Below, one piece after another: positions 7,044 through 14,020 of a DNA stretch of 18,982 nt. Origin of the DNA: an uncultured Lachnospiraceae bacterium (GTDB lineage: Bacteria > Bacillota > Clostridia > Lachnospirales > Lachnospiraceae); contig CAJTTU010000067.1 in assembly GCA_910579325.1 (NCBI GenBank), positions 1 to 18,982 on the forward strand. The letters are read 5' to 3'. Position numbers and translations under genes: made by a program. How positions within the stretch are numbered: position 1 is the stretch's first letter; each line of letters starts with the position of its first letter. Below the pieces are notes generated by a model. The model was given only the letters and a program-made list of their open reading frames with translations. It was not told the origin of the DNA and ran no database searches.

Positions 7044-8933
7044 TTATTCAGCGGCTTCGGTGGTTGCGGCTTCCGTAGTAGCAGCTTCGGTTGTCGCGGC
7101 TTCCGTAGCGTCAGCAGCCTCAGTCGTCGCAGCCTCGGTTCCGTCAGCAGCCTCAGTTGTGGCAACTTCGGTTCCTTCAGCAGCAGCGGTAGTCGTTTCG
7201 GCATCGTCCGCATTTCCGGCAGCGCCTGCGCCGCCCTCTACGATATCGGCATACATAAAGTGCCAGTAACCGTAAGCGGAATGCCAGGAACCAACGATCT
7301 TGTCGCTCTGTAACCAGAAGTCATTGTAGTATGCTACAGGAATACATCCGGCTTCTTCCATCAGGATATCCTCTGCCTTATGCAGGGCATCGGAACGCTC
7401 CTTCGCGTCCAGGGTCGTTCTGGACAGTTCCATAGCGGCATCATATTCAGGGTTGCTGAACTTACCGTCGTTGTTGCCGTTGGTGGAGTAAAGCAGATCC
7501 AGCATGTTGGAAGGATCGTCGTAATCGCCTACCCAGCCGTTACGGGAAGCGTCATAATCGCCGTTCCGACGCATGGGGGTGAAGCTTGCCCACTCTACGA
7601 TATCAACCTTAACTTCGATGCCCAGCTCGCTCCATGCCTGCTGCAGGTACTCGGCCACTACTCTGTGGTAGCCGGCATCATTGGTGGAATAAGTAAAGGA
7701 CAGGCCTGCGCCGTCAGGATAGCCTGCGTCCGCCAGCAGCTTCTTCGCTTCTTCCAGGTTTGCCTCATGGTTTGCCGTATCGATATAAGGCTTTCCGCCG
7801 TTTGCATTATCAATAAACGCGCTTCCGTCGGTATCAACCCAGCCGGGGCCCATGAAGTTGCTTGCGGGGCTGTAGGTGCCCTGCATCAGGGTATTCGCCA
7901 CATACTCACGGTCAATGGCAAGGCTCAGAGCCTTACGTACTCTTGCGTCGTTAAAAGGCTCTTTCTGTGTATTTACACTGAGATAATATGTACCGATAAT
8001 CGGATCTACATAGAAGTCAGGCTGTCCGGTCAGAGAAGGGATTTCCTCAGTGGGAACGTCCTTGATAAACAGCACTTCTTCTGTCTGGTACGCACTGTAA
8101 GCGGCGTTGGCATCCTCGATCAGGTTGAACTTGATGCCGTCCAGCTTGATGGCGTCGGCGTTCCAGTAGTTGGGGTTCTTGCTCATCAGGATGTAAGACT
8201 TCGGTACCCATTCGCTTACATAGAAGGGTCCGTTGGAAACATAAGTCTCAGCGGAAACTGCCCACTGATCGCCGTTCGCTTCAACAGTCGCCTGCTGTAC
8301 GGGGCTTAAGGTAGCGAATGCTGCCAGGCTGCCGAAGAATGAGCAAGGCGCGCTTAATGTAACAACCAGGGTCTGGTCATCGGCAGCTTCTACCTTCAGA
8401 GCGTCCAGATCGCCTTCGATCGCTTCACTGAAGCCTTCTACCATACCCAGTACGGTCTCAGCGTAAGGAGCGGCAGTCATGGGATCGCAGACTCTCTTCC
8501 AGCTGTAAACAAAGTCATTTGCGGTCAGAGGGGTGCCGTCAGACCATTTCAGGCCCTCTCTTAAATGGAATGTCCAGGTCAGGCCGTCCTCTGAGGTCTC
8601 CCAACTCTCCGCCTGTCCGGGAGCCAGCTGGCCATCCTTGTCTACAACCAGCAGACACTCGAAGTTATGCAGCAGCATGTTTCCGCCGTCCACCGCGCTG
8701 TTTAACGCAGGGTCGATGGTCTCAGGGTTCGGTCCGATCTGTACGGATAAGATCTTCTCACCCGCAGCGCCTGTCTGTGTGCCGTCGGCATTTTCCGCGC
8801 CGTCTGCAGCAGCCGTCGTATCGGCGCCGGCAGCGCCGGTCGTAGACGTGCTGTCGTCGGCTTTTTTGCCGCAGGCAGCCAGGCTGAGTACCATGGCGGA
8901 TGCCAGCAAGAGTGCAAGTGCTCTCTTTTTCAT
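7044..8933 (-). CDS. oppA: Oligopeptide ABC transporter substrate-binding lipoprotein
   Basis: A 629-residue extracytoplasmic solute-binding protein (SBP_bac_5 family) that captures peptides and delivers them to the OppBC channel. Residues 1-21 are a lipoprotein signal peptide ending in LSLAAC, with Cys21 the lipidated residue. A Thr/Ala/Gly/Asp-rich linker runs to about residue 58. The binding domain follows, with family features such as WTFHLREGLKWSDGTPLTA and FNDARVRKALSLAIDRE. Residues about 569-629 form an unusual tail of repeated ATTEA and ATTEAAD-TEA units after the domain ends. The ATG follows AGGAGG. It is the last gene of oppBCDFA, 144 bases after oppF, with its own possible promoter and leader hairpin, which may raise its level over the membrane parts. 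Ligand specificity (peptide length or another peptide-like substrate) is not readable. Confidence 0.93.
   Translation of the reverse strand: MKKRALALLLASAMVLSLAACGKKADDSTSTTGAAGADTTAAADGAENADGTQTGAAGEKILSVQIGPNPETIDPALNSAVDGGNMLLHNFECLLVVDKDGQLAPGQAESWETSEDGLTWTFHLREGLKWSDGTPLTANDFVYSWKRVCDPMTAAPYAETVLGMVEGFSEAIEGDLDALKVEAADDQTLVVTLSAPCSFFGSLAAFATLSPVQQATVEANGDQWAVSAETYVSNGPFYVSEWVPKSYILMSKNPNYWNADAIKLDGIKFNLIEDANAAYSAYQTEEVLFIKDVPTEEIPSLTGQPDFYVDPIIGTYYLSVNTQKEPFNDARVRKALSLAIDREYVANTLMQGTYSPASNFMGPGWVDTDGSAFIDNANGGKPYIDTANHEANLEEAKKLLADAGYPDGAGLSFTYSTNDAGYHRVVAEYLQQAWSELGIEVKVDIVEWASFTPMRRNGDYDASRNGWVGDYDDPSNMLDLLYSTNGNNDGKFSNPEYDAAMELSRTTLDAKERSDALHKAEDILMEEAGCIPVAYYNDFWLQSDKIVGSWHSAYGYWHFMYADIVEGGAGAAGNADDAETTTAAAEGTEVATTEAADGTEAATTEAADATEAATTEAATTEAATTEAAE
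7047..7229 (-). repeat. Repeat-coded C-terminal tail of OppA
   Basis: The DNA for the last 61 residues of OppA is built from short imperfect repeats. Two 11-residue units (ATTEAADGTEA, ATTEAADATEA) are followed by three ATTEA units and a closing AE. At the DNA level the 15-base and 33-base units differ mostly at third codon positions. The tail lies beyond the folded binding domain and is expected to be disordered, acidic and outside the membrane. Confidence 0.85.
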
Positions 8934-8958
8934 CGTTTTGTTCCTCCTTTTTCATTCG

Positions 8959-8988
8959 GAGCGCTCCCGATTGTTTCCGGGAGTACTC
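8959..8988 (-). promoter_or_regulatory. Hairpin in the oppA leader
   Basis: CTCCCG (8964-8969) and CGGGAG (8978-8983) pair around an eight-base loop; outer GAG and CTC bases extend the stem past a two-base mismatch. It sits just upstream of the oppA ribosome binding site. It has no T-run, so it is more likely to stabilise or process the oppA message than to end transcription. Confidence 0.45.
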
Positions 8989-9002
8989 TGTTGATATATG
9001 AA

Positions 9003-9033
9003 AAACGGCGGGCGGTTTACACCGCTCACTGTT
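9003..9033 (-). terminator. Weak terminator-like hairpin between oppF and oppA
   Basis: GCGGT-GTAA-ACCGC on the minus strand (within 9014-9027) is followed six bases later by TTTTT. The stem has only five pairs, so partial termination or RNA processing between oppF and oppA is possible but uncertain. Confidence 0.25.
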
Positions 9034-9065
9034 TTTTCCATGATTAATATGATATGTCCTCTAAC

Positions 9066-9094
9066 TGTTTACCACATTTAATTCACTTTGTCAA
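9066..9094 (-). promoter_or_regulatory. Candidate internal promoter for oppA
   Basis: A perfect TTGACA (9089-9094) overlaps the last codons of oppF. After 17 bases comes TAAACA (9066-9071), preceded by TGG, which gives an extended -10 element. The -10 match is poor. If active it would allow oppA to be made in excess of the other Opp parts. Confidence 0.35.
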
Positions 9095-10067
9095 TATGGT
9101 GACATGCGGCAAAATGTCCTTTTTCTACCTCCTGCCACTGAGGAGCCTCCGCGGCGCAGCGCTCATCCGCATAAGGGCATCTGGTCCGGAACCGGCATCC
9201 CGAGGGGGGATTTAAGGGGCTTGGCACATCGCCCTCCAGCACGATACGCTTGCTGCTCTGGGCCACCTTCGGGTCCGCGATGGGAATGGCGGAAATCAGG
9301 CTTTTCGTGTAAGGATGCAGCGGACGGGTAATCAGCTCATAGCTGTCCGCCAGCTCTACCATCCTGCCCAGATACATCACGCCGATTCGGTTGGAGATAT
9401 GCTTCACGGCAGAAAGATCATGGGCGATAAACAGGTACGTAAGCCCCATCTCCTCCTGCAGATCCTCAAACATGTTAATGACCTGGGCCTGGATCGACAC
9501 GTCCAGGGCGGAAATCGGCTCGTCGCAGACGATAAACTCCGGCCTCACCGCCAGAGCCCTGGCGATACCCACACGCTGTCTCTGCCCGCCGGAAAACTCA
9601 TGGGGATACCGGTTGGCATGCTCGGAATTCAGGCCTACCCTGCGCAGCATCTCTATGATAATCTCATACCGTTCTTCCTTGCCGGACGCCATTTTGTGGA
9701 CATCGATGGCTTCGCCCACGATATCGCCCACGGTCATACGGGGATCTAAGCTGGCATAAGGGTCCTGGAATACGATCTGCATCCGTTTCCGGTAAGGCAG
9801 CATATCCGCGAATACCTTCTTTTCCACATCAAAAATCACGTCTCCATCATAAATGAAGCGCCCCCCCGTCGGTTCATATAAACGTAAAAGCGTCCGTCCC
9901 GTGGTGGTTTTGCCGCAGCCGGACTCTCCCACCAGCCCCAGGGTTTCTCCCCGGTCAATGGTAAAAGAAACATCGTCCACGGCCTGAATATATTTCTTTT
10001 TCTTGCCGTAACCGCCGGCAGGAAAGTACTGCTGTAAATGTTCGATCTCAACTAACTTCTCACTCAT
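9078..10067 (-). CDS. oppF: Oligopeptide ABC transporter ATP-binding protein OppF
   Basis: A 329-residue cytoplasmic ATPase that pairs with OppD to drive peptide import. It has the Walker A loop GESGCGKT at 47-54, Q-loop Gln101, signature FSGGQ at 158-162, Walker B with DEP at about 182-184, and the switch His216. The C-terminal oligopeptide/dipeptide extension contains cysteines 291, 297, 304 and 322 in the CRFRTRCPYADERC region. This type of cysteine cluster is conserved in Opp/Dpp ATPases and has been reported to hold an iron-sulfur cluster in some relatives. The start codon overlaps the end of oppD by eight bases, so translation is likely coupled. Assignment as OppF rather than DppF rests on operon position; the two are close homologues. 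Confidence 0.93.
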   Translation of the reverse strand: MSEKLVEIEHLQQYFPAGGYGKKKKYIQAVDDVSFTIDRGETLGLVGESGCGKTTTGRTLLRLYEPTGGRFIYDGDVIFDVEKKVFADMLPYRKRMQIVFQDPYASLDPRMTVGDIVGEAIDVHKMASGKEERYEIIIEMLRRVGLNSEHANRYPHEFSGGQRQRVGIARALAVRPEFIVCDEPISALDVSIQAQVINMFEDLQEEMGLTYLFIAHDLSAVKHISNRIGVMYLGRMVELADSYELITRPLHPYTKSLISAIPIADPKVAQSSKRIVLEGDVPSPLNPPSGCRFRTRCPYADERCAAEAPQWQEVEKGHFAACHHIDKVN

Positions 10068-11061
10068 TTGCGGCTCCTTTCTCCATTTCTTCCTTCTGGT
10101 TCAGCCAGCAATGGGTATAATGGACGTCACCAAATTTAGACATCGGAGGCATCTCTCTTAAACAAATCTTCATACATGCGTCGCACCTGGGCGCAAAGGG
10201 ACATCCCGCAGGGGGATTCAACATATCCACCGGCGTTCCTTCAATGGGCACCAGCCGCTCATGCTCCTTCGTGTCGATACGGGGGATCGAACGGATCAGC
10301 CCCTTTGTATACTGATGCCTGGGATTGTAAAAAATATCCTCGGCTGTACCATACTCCACGATCCGCCCCGCATACATCACGGCGATCCGCTGGCACATGC
10401 TGGCCACCACGCCCAGGTCATGGGTGATCATGATAATGGCCATCCCCAGCTTATCCTTCAGCGCCATCATCAGCTCCAGAATCTGAGCCTGAATCGTCAC
10501 ATCAAGGGCCGTGGTCGGTTCATCCGCGATCAGAAGCTTGGGCTCGCAGGCCAGCGCCATGGCAATCATCACACGCTGCCGCATACCGCCGGACAGCTCA
10601 TGGGGATACTGTTTCAGCCGCTTATCCGGCTCATTGATGCCCACCAGCTCCAGAAGCTCCCTGGCTCTGTCCCTGGCCTGGGTCTTATTCTTATTGGTAT
10701 GGAGCAGAATCGACTCCATAATCTGGTTTCCAATCGTATAGACAGGGTTCAGGCTGGTCATGGGATCCTGGAAAATAATAGAAATCTCATTTCCCCGGAT
10801 TTTACGCATCTCCTTTTCCGAGATCTGCTCCATCTGGTGCCCGTTAAACATCAGGCTGCCGCCCAAAAGCTTTCCGGGATAGGCCGTCAGCCCCATCAGG
10901 CTGTAGGCCGTCACCGATTTGCCGGAGCCGCTCTCTCCCACGATGCCCAGCACCTCGCCTTCCCGCAGATGGATGGACACGTCATTGAGGGCCTTTACCT
11001 CTCCTGCCGGAGTGAAAAAAGAAAGTTTTTCATTTTTTATATCAACAAGATATTCTGACAT
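10060..11061 (-). CDS. oppD: Oligopeptide ABC transporter ATP-binding protein OppD
   Basis: A 333-residue ATPase subunit of the importer. It shows Walker A GESGSGKS at 42-49, Gln98 in the Q-loop, signature LSGGM at 156-160, Walker B LLIADEP at 176-182 and switch His214. The C-terminal extension has cysteines 287, 293, 296, 300 and 318 around NPPAGCPFAPRCDACMKIC, the usual OppD/DppD tail with one more cysteine than in OppF. The ATG at 11059-11061 follows an AGGAGG site. It starts 15 bases after oppC and overlaps oppF at its end, inside one compact operon. Confidence 0.93.
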   Translation of the reverse strand: MSEYLVDIKNEKLSFFTPAGEVKALNDVSIHLREGEVLGIVGESGSGKSVTAYSLMGLTAYPGKLLGGSLMFNGHQMEQISEKEMRKIRGNEISIIFQDPMTSLNPVYTIGNQIMESILLHTNKNKTQARDRARELLELVGINEPDKRLKQYPHELSGGMRQRVMIAMALACEPKLLIADEPTTALDVTIQAQILELMMALKDKLGMAIIMITHDLGVVASMCQRIAVMYAGRIVEYGTAEDIFYNPRHQYTKGLIRSIPRIDTKEHERLVPIEGTPVDMLNPPAGCPFAPRCDACMKICLREMPPMSKFGDVHYTHCWLNQKEEMEKGAANE

Positions 11062-11076
11062 AGTACCACAGCCCTC

Positions 11077-12123
11077 CTAATTTTTCAGTTTCGGGTCAAA
11101 GGCGTCCCGCAGTCCGTCCCCAAGCAGGTTAAAGCTTAAGATAATCAAACTGATCAGCAGCGCCGGGATAAACAGAAGGTAAGGATAGGTATTCATTCCG
11201 TTAATGGCGTCGCTTGCAAGGCTTCCTAAGGAGGGGAGGGGAACCGCCACGCCCATGCCTAAGAAGCTTAAGAAGCTCTCCGTGAATATCGAGGAGGGAA
11301 TCTGCAGCGTCGTGGTAACAATCAGCGTTCCGATACAGTTGGTCAGCAGATGCTTTTTGATGATTTTGCCGTTGCCGACGCCAAGAGCCCTGGCTGCCGT
11401 CACGTATTCGCTTTCCTTTAAGGTCAGCACCTGGCTTCTCACCATTCTGGCCATGCCTACCCAGTACAGCAGGGCAAACACGATAAAGATACTGATCAGG
11501 TTCTCACCTACGACACTGACCCAGCTAAAGCCCGGCACGTCCTTCAAGCTTTCCAGAGGCGCCTTTAACGCGAACTTTAACAGTACAATCAGCAGAATAT
11601 CCGGAACCGTATAAATGATATCCACAATCCGCATCATCACCAGGTCCGTCCAGCCGCCGAAAAAAGCGGCGATCGAACCGTAGGCGGAACCGATCACCAG
11701 GATAATGCCCGTGGCGATCAGACCTACCAGCAGGGAGATCCGGCTGCCCATCATCACACGGATGGCATAGTCCCTGCCCATCTTATCCGTCCCGAAAATA
11801 TGGGGAAATACTTTTTCTCCCGCGTCGATTCTGGCCTGTTCCTCCTTGGAGTACTCCATGGGCGCCAGATTGTTCGCCCCTTTAATCTGGGTTTTATAAG
11901 AATATGGATAGAAGGCCGGCATGATAAAGGAAAAAATCATTACCAGAATAATCACCACGATACTGGCCATAGCCACTTTATTTTTCAGAAGCCGGCGCAT
12001 GCCGTCCTTCCAGAAGCTCACGCTCTCCCGCATAATCACCTGACTCTGCTTTTCTTCCTCCGTGGCGGGCAGAAAATCTTCAGGCTTAAGTTTCAGCTGA
12101 AAGCTGATTGGATTCTCTTTCAT
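11077..12123 (-). CDS. oppC: Oligopeptide ABC transporter permease OppC
   Basis: A 348-residue inner-membrane permease. A cytoplasmic N-terminal segment of about 48 residues precedes the first helix (about 50-72), followed by an extracellular loop with the OppC hallmark GTDKMGRD at 111-118. The remaining helices belong to the BPD_transp_1 domain. The cytoplasmic EAA loop, EYVTAARALGVGNGKIIKKH at about 239-258, docks onto the ATPases. It starts 14 bases after oppB with a clear AAGGAG site. Its length and GTDxxGRD motif separate it from OppB. Confidence 0.93.
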   Translation of the reverse strand: MKENPISFQLKLKPEDFLPATEEEKQSQVIMRESVSFWKDGMRRLLKNKVAMASIVVIILVMIFSFIMPAFYPYSYKTQIKGANNLAPMEYSKEEQARIDAGEKVFPHIFGTDKMGRDYAIRVMMGSRISLLVGLIATGIILVIGSAYGSIAAFFGGWTDLVMMRIVDIIYTVPDILLIVLLKFALKAPLESLKDVPGFSWVSVVGENLISIFIVFALLYWVGMARMVRSQVLTLKESEYVTAARALGVGNGKIIKKHLLTNCIGTLIVTTTLQIPSSIFTESFLSFLGMGVAVPLPSLGSLASDAINGMNTYPYLLFIPALLISLIILSFNLLGDGLRDAFDPKLKN

Positions 12124-12137
12124 CTCTTTGCTCCTTT

Positions 12138-13055
12138 TTATTTCAGTTTGATTCTGGGGTCTACCAGCTTATAAACAATATCTACCAGCACGTTCATCGT
12201 AATGATCAAAGCAGCCAGGAAGATCGTCGTTCCCATAATCAGCGTATAATCACGGCCGGTAATAGCGGTGATAAATTCGCCGCCCAGGCCCGGAATCACG
12301 AAAATTTTCTCCACCACGAAGCTGCCCGTAACCGTGTAGGCCAAAAGGGGACCCACATAGGTAACGACGGGAAGAATGGCATTTCTAAGAGCATGTTTAA
12401 ACAGAATCATGAATCCCGCGACGCCCTTTGCCTTTGCGGTACGCATATAATCCTGCCCCAAAACGTCCAGCATGGAAGAACGCATCAGCCGCATAATATA
12501 GGCGGTAGGGTAAAAGGACAGCGCCATCACCGGCATCACATAGTTTTGCCAGGAGTTAATTCCCATTGTAGGAAGAAGCCTGAAACGAACGCCCAGAAAA
12601 TATAAAAGCAGGGTACAGATTACAAAACTGGGAACCGCTATGCCGCAGGTGGCCACCACGCTGATCAGGCTGTCTAAAAATTTCCCCCGTTTCAGTGCCG
12701 CCAGGCAGCCTAAAGGAATACCGATCAGCAGAGAACAGAGCACGGCACATCCGCCCACTCTCGCCGATACCGGAAATTTCATCAGAATAATAGAAGTGAC
12801 GGTACGCCCCCTCTGCTTCAGGCTGTCGCCGAAATCGCCGTGAAGGGCGTCGCCCATATAGGTCAGATACCGCTGGAACATAGGCTTATCCAGGCCATAT
12901 TTCGCTTCCAGCGCCGCCGTAGCCTGAGGGCTGATGGCCTTTTCCGAGAGGAAGGGCCCGCCCGGAACCATGTTCATCAGGAAAAAAGTGATGGTCGCAA
13001 CCGCCCATATGGTCACGATCGCAAGACCGACTCGTTTCGCAATATACTTTAACAT
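12138..13055 (-). CDS. oppB: Oligopeptide ABC transporter permease OppB
   Basis: A 305-residue permease that forms the translocation pore with OppC. It starts with the typical OppB/DppB helix MLKYIAKRVGLAIVTIW, continues with NMVPGGPF and YGLDKPMFQRYLTYMGDALHGDFGDS, written as family marks near residues 28-77, and has about six helices. The EAA loop lies at about 202-226 (DYMRTAKAKGVAGFMILFKH). The ATG follows AAGGAG. It is the first gene of the operon and is preceded by a good promoter and a stable leader hairpin. Confidence 0.93.
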   Translation of the reverse strand: MLKYIAKRVGLAIVTIWAVATITFFLMNMVPGGPFLSEKAISPQATAALEAKYGLDKPMFQRYLTYMGDALHGDFGDSLKQRGRTVTSIILMKFPVSARVGGCAVLCSLLIGIPLGCLAALKRGKFLDSLISVVATCGIAVPSFVICTLLLYFLGVRFRLLPTMGINSWQNYVMPVMALSFYPTAYIMRLMRSSMLDVLGQDYMRTAKAKGVAGFMILFKHALRNAILPVVTYVGPLLAYTVTGSFVVEKIFVIPGLGGEFITAITGRDYTLIMGTTIFLAALIITMNVLVDIVYKLVDPRIKLK

Positions 13056-13083
13056 AACTCCAACTCCTTATACGTATGCTAAA

Positions 13084-13138
13084 TGGAAGGGACCATACTG
13101 CGTTACGTTAAAACGTTGCTTTCTTACCGTCCCCTCCA
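13084..13138 (-). promoter_or_regulatory. Leader hairpin of the opp mRNA
   Basis: TGGAGGGGAC (13138-13129) pairs with GTCCCTTCCA (13093-13084) over ten pairs with one G-U. The 35-base interior contains a second small inverted repeat, ACGTT-2-AACGT (13105-13116). It begins within a few bases of the expected transcription start and ends about 30 bases before the oppB start. It could stabilise the message or bind a regulator. It does not resemble a T-box or another riboswitch I know. Confidence 0.5.
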
Positions 13139-13148
13139 CAACGGTACT

Positions 13149-13178
13149 ATTTTAACAAAAAATGACCGTATCTGTCAA
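13149..13178 (-). promoter_or_regulatory. SigA-type promoter of the oppBCDFA operon
   Basis: On the minus strand TTGACA (13173-13178) and TAAAAT (13149-13154) are separated by 18 bases, the first perfect and the second with one mismatch. Transcription should begin near 13142, about 86 bases before oppB. Between this promoter and the end of the next gene (13179-13310) I see no gene or clear terminator. Confidence 0.75.
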
Positions 13179-13310
13179 TTATTATCTGCAATTTTTACAG
13201 TATTTTACGTATTTTTTCGATTCACATCAGATTCACCGTTTTATTCTGCGGTTTTTTCATTGGATAAAAGCGATTTGCGTTATGGAAGTTTTTCATATTG
13301 CGGATGCTTT

Positions 13311-13835
13311 TCACGGCCTTTTTCCCATATGACATTTCACGAACCGATCGATTTGCCGCTGATTTTTCAGAACTGTCGTTTTATCCGGATACCGCTTTTT
13401 TACCGCTTTCAGTTCTTCTCTTTTCTTCTTCGTCCTTCCTTCATACAAAACCCACCGCAAAAATTCTCCGTCCACTTTTTCTTTACACCCCCGGCCCATA
13501 TCAGGCCGTCTGCGCCCTCTGTAGACACAGTATCGTCTGAGAATCCGGAAAAGAGACGCAAACCGGTTAAACTCCAGAATAATGATCTGATCCGCTTCCC
13601 GCATCCGCCTTTCAAAAAACAGCTTCGTATAATTTCCGTCGATCACCCAGGAGGAATGACTGTCCAGAAAATCAGCCACAATCTTCTTTTCGCTCTCAAG
13701 CGCCCGTTCCTTCCAGCCGGGAAGGTGGTGAACCGCGTCCAGATGGAGCACCTTCACATCCCAATACCGGCCCAGCCGGCGGGCCAGCGTGGATTTGCCG
13801 GAGCCGCTGTAGCCGATTACCACAATTTTTTTCAT
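13311..13835 (-). CDS. P-loop kinase-like protein (FlaR/adenylate kinase-like)
   Basis: A 174-residue soluble P-loop protein. Residues 1-17 carry a textbook Walker A, VVIGYSGSGKSTLARRL, followed by HLDAVHHLPGW and WVIDGNYTK, a pattern seen in small proteins annotated as DNA topology modulation protein FlaR or as AAA/adenylate kinase-related proteins. The HLDxxxW and DGNY motifs are typical of that group. By family it should bind and hydrolyse or transfer the phosphate of ATP; no substrate is established and the FlaR name is historical. The ATG at 13833-13835 has AAGG directly upstream and GGGG a little further. It is a single gene, between the mutS2-like gene and the opp operon, with its own candidate extended -10 promoter. 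Confidence 0.8.
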   Translation of the reverse strand: MKKIVVIGYSGSGKSTLARRLGRYWDVKVLHLDAVHHLPGWKERALESEKKIVADFLDSHSSWVIDGNYTKLFFERRMREADQIIILEFNRFASLFRILRRYCVYRGRRRPDMGRGCKEKVDGEFLRWVLYEGRTKKKREELKAVKKRYPDKTTVLKNQRQIDRFVKCHMGKRP

Positions 13836-13888
13836 CCTTATTGTCCCCTATATCAAAATAAATTCATCACAGCAAAGTCCCATCTGAC

Positions 13889-13898
13889 AGTATAACAC
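13889..13898 (-). promoter_or_regulatory. Extended -10 promoter for the P-loop kinase gene
   Basis: TATACT (13889-13894) is directly preceded by TGT, an extended -10 element. The matching -35 position (TGTTCT) is poor. It lies about 55 bases upstream of the start codon and just after the terminator of the preceding gene, which fits an independent promoter. Confidence 0.45.
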
Positions 13899-13925
13899 AA
13901 ATCTAAAACACAGAACACTAAAAAC

Positions 13926-13970
13926 GCAAAAACAGCGTATCCCTGATCAAACAAACAGAATACGCTGTTT
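13926..13970 (-). terminator. Rho-independent terminator after the mutS2-like gene
   Basis: AAACAGCGTAT (13930-13940) and ATACGCTGTTT (13960-13970) are perfect 11-base inverted arms with a 19-base loop. On the minus strand the stem runs into TTTTTGCGTTTTT. It lies about 50 bases past the stop codon at 14021-14023. Confidence 0.8.
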
Positions 13971-13987
13971 CACCGTTGCGGCTGCTT

Positions 13988-14008
13988 AAAACAGGAAAAT
14001 CCTGTTTT
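13988..14008 (-). terminator. Stem-loop directly after the mutS2-like stop codon
   Basis: AAAACAGGA-AAA-TCCTGTTTT is a perfect nine-pair hairpin with a three-base loop, 13 bases past the stop codon. The minus-strand arm ends in TTTT, so it may act as a first terminator or as a 3' end stabiliser in front of the stronger hairpin at 13930-13970. Confidence 0.5.
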
Positions 14009-14020
14009 CCCGAACCTCCT

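Noticed and set aside
7047..7229. Repeats suggesting a CRISPR array or a minisatellite
   Set aside because: The repeats are in frame, code for a regular ATTEA pattern and have no unique spacers.
7380..8309. Long plus-strand open frame of 309 codons opposite oppA
   Set aside because: It lies fully antisense to a well-supported lipoprotein gene, has no ribosome binding site and no recognisable motif. It arises from the codon bias of oppA.
8849..9034. 29-codon frame (MEKTVSGVNRPPFF...) ending just before the oppA ribosome binding site
   Set aside because: The ATG near 9041 has no usable ribosome binding site, and the frame passes through two hairpins that explain the sequence better as leader RNA.
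10261..11058. Plus-strand open frame of 265 codons opposite oppD
   Set aside because: Its translation is a histidine- and leucine-rich mirror of the OppD coding strand with no family pattern; oppD itself has every ABC motif.
13179..13240. Possible CodY-type operator in the AT-rich DNA upstream of the opp promoter
   Set aside because: The AT-rich text does not match the CodY consensus closely enough to support a call.
13083..13895. Plus-strand open frame of 270 codons across the opp promoter and kinase gene
   Set aside because: It runs through the opp leader and antisense to a clear P-loop protein, and its translation is low in structure and rich in Phe and Pro.
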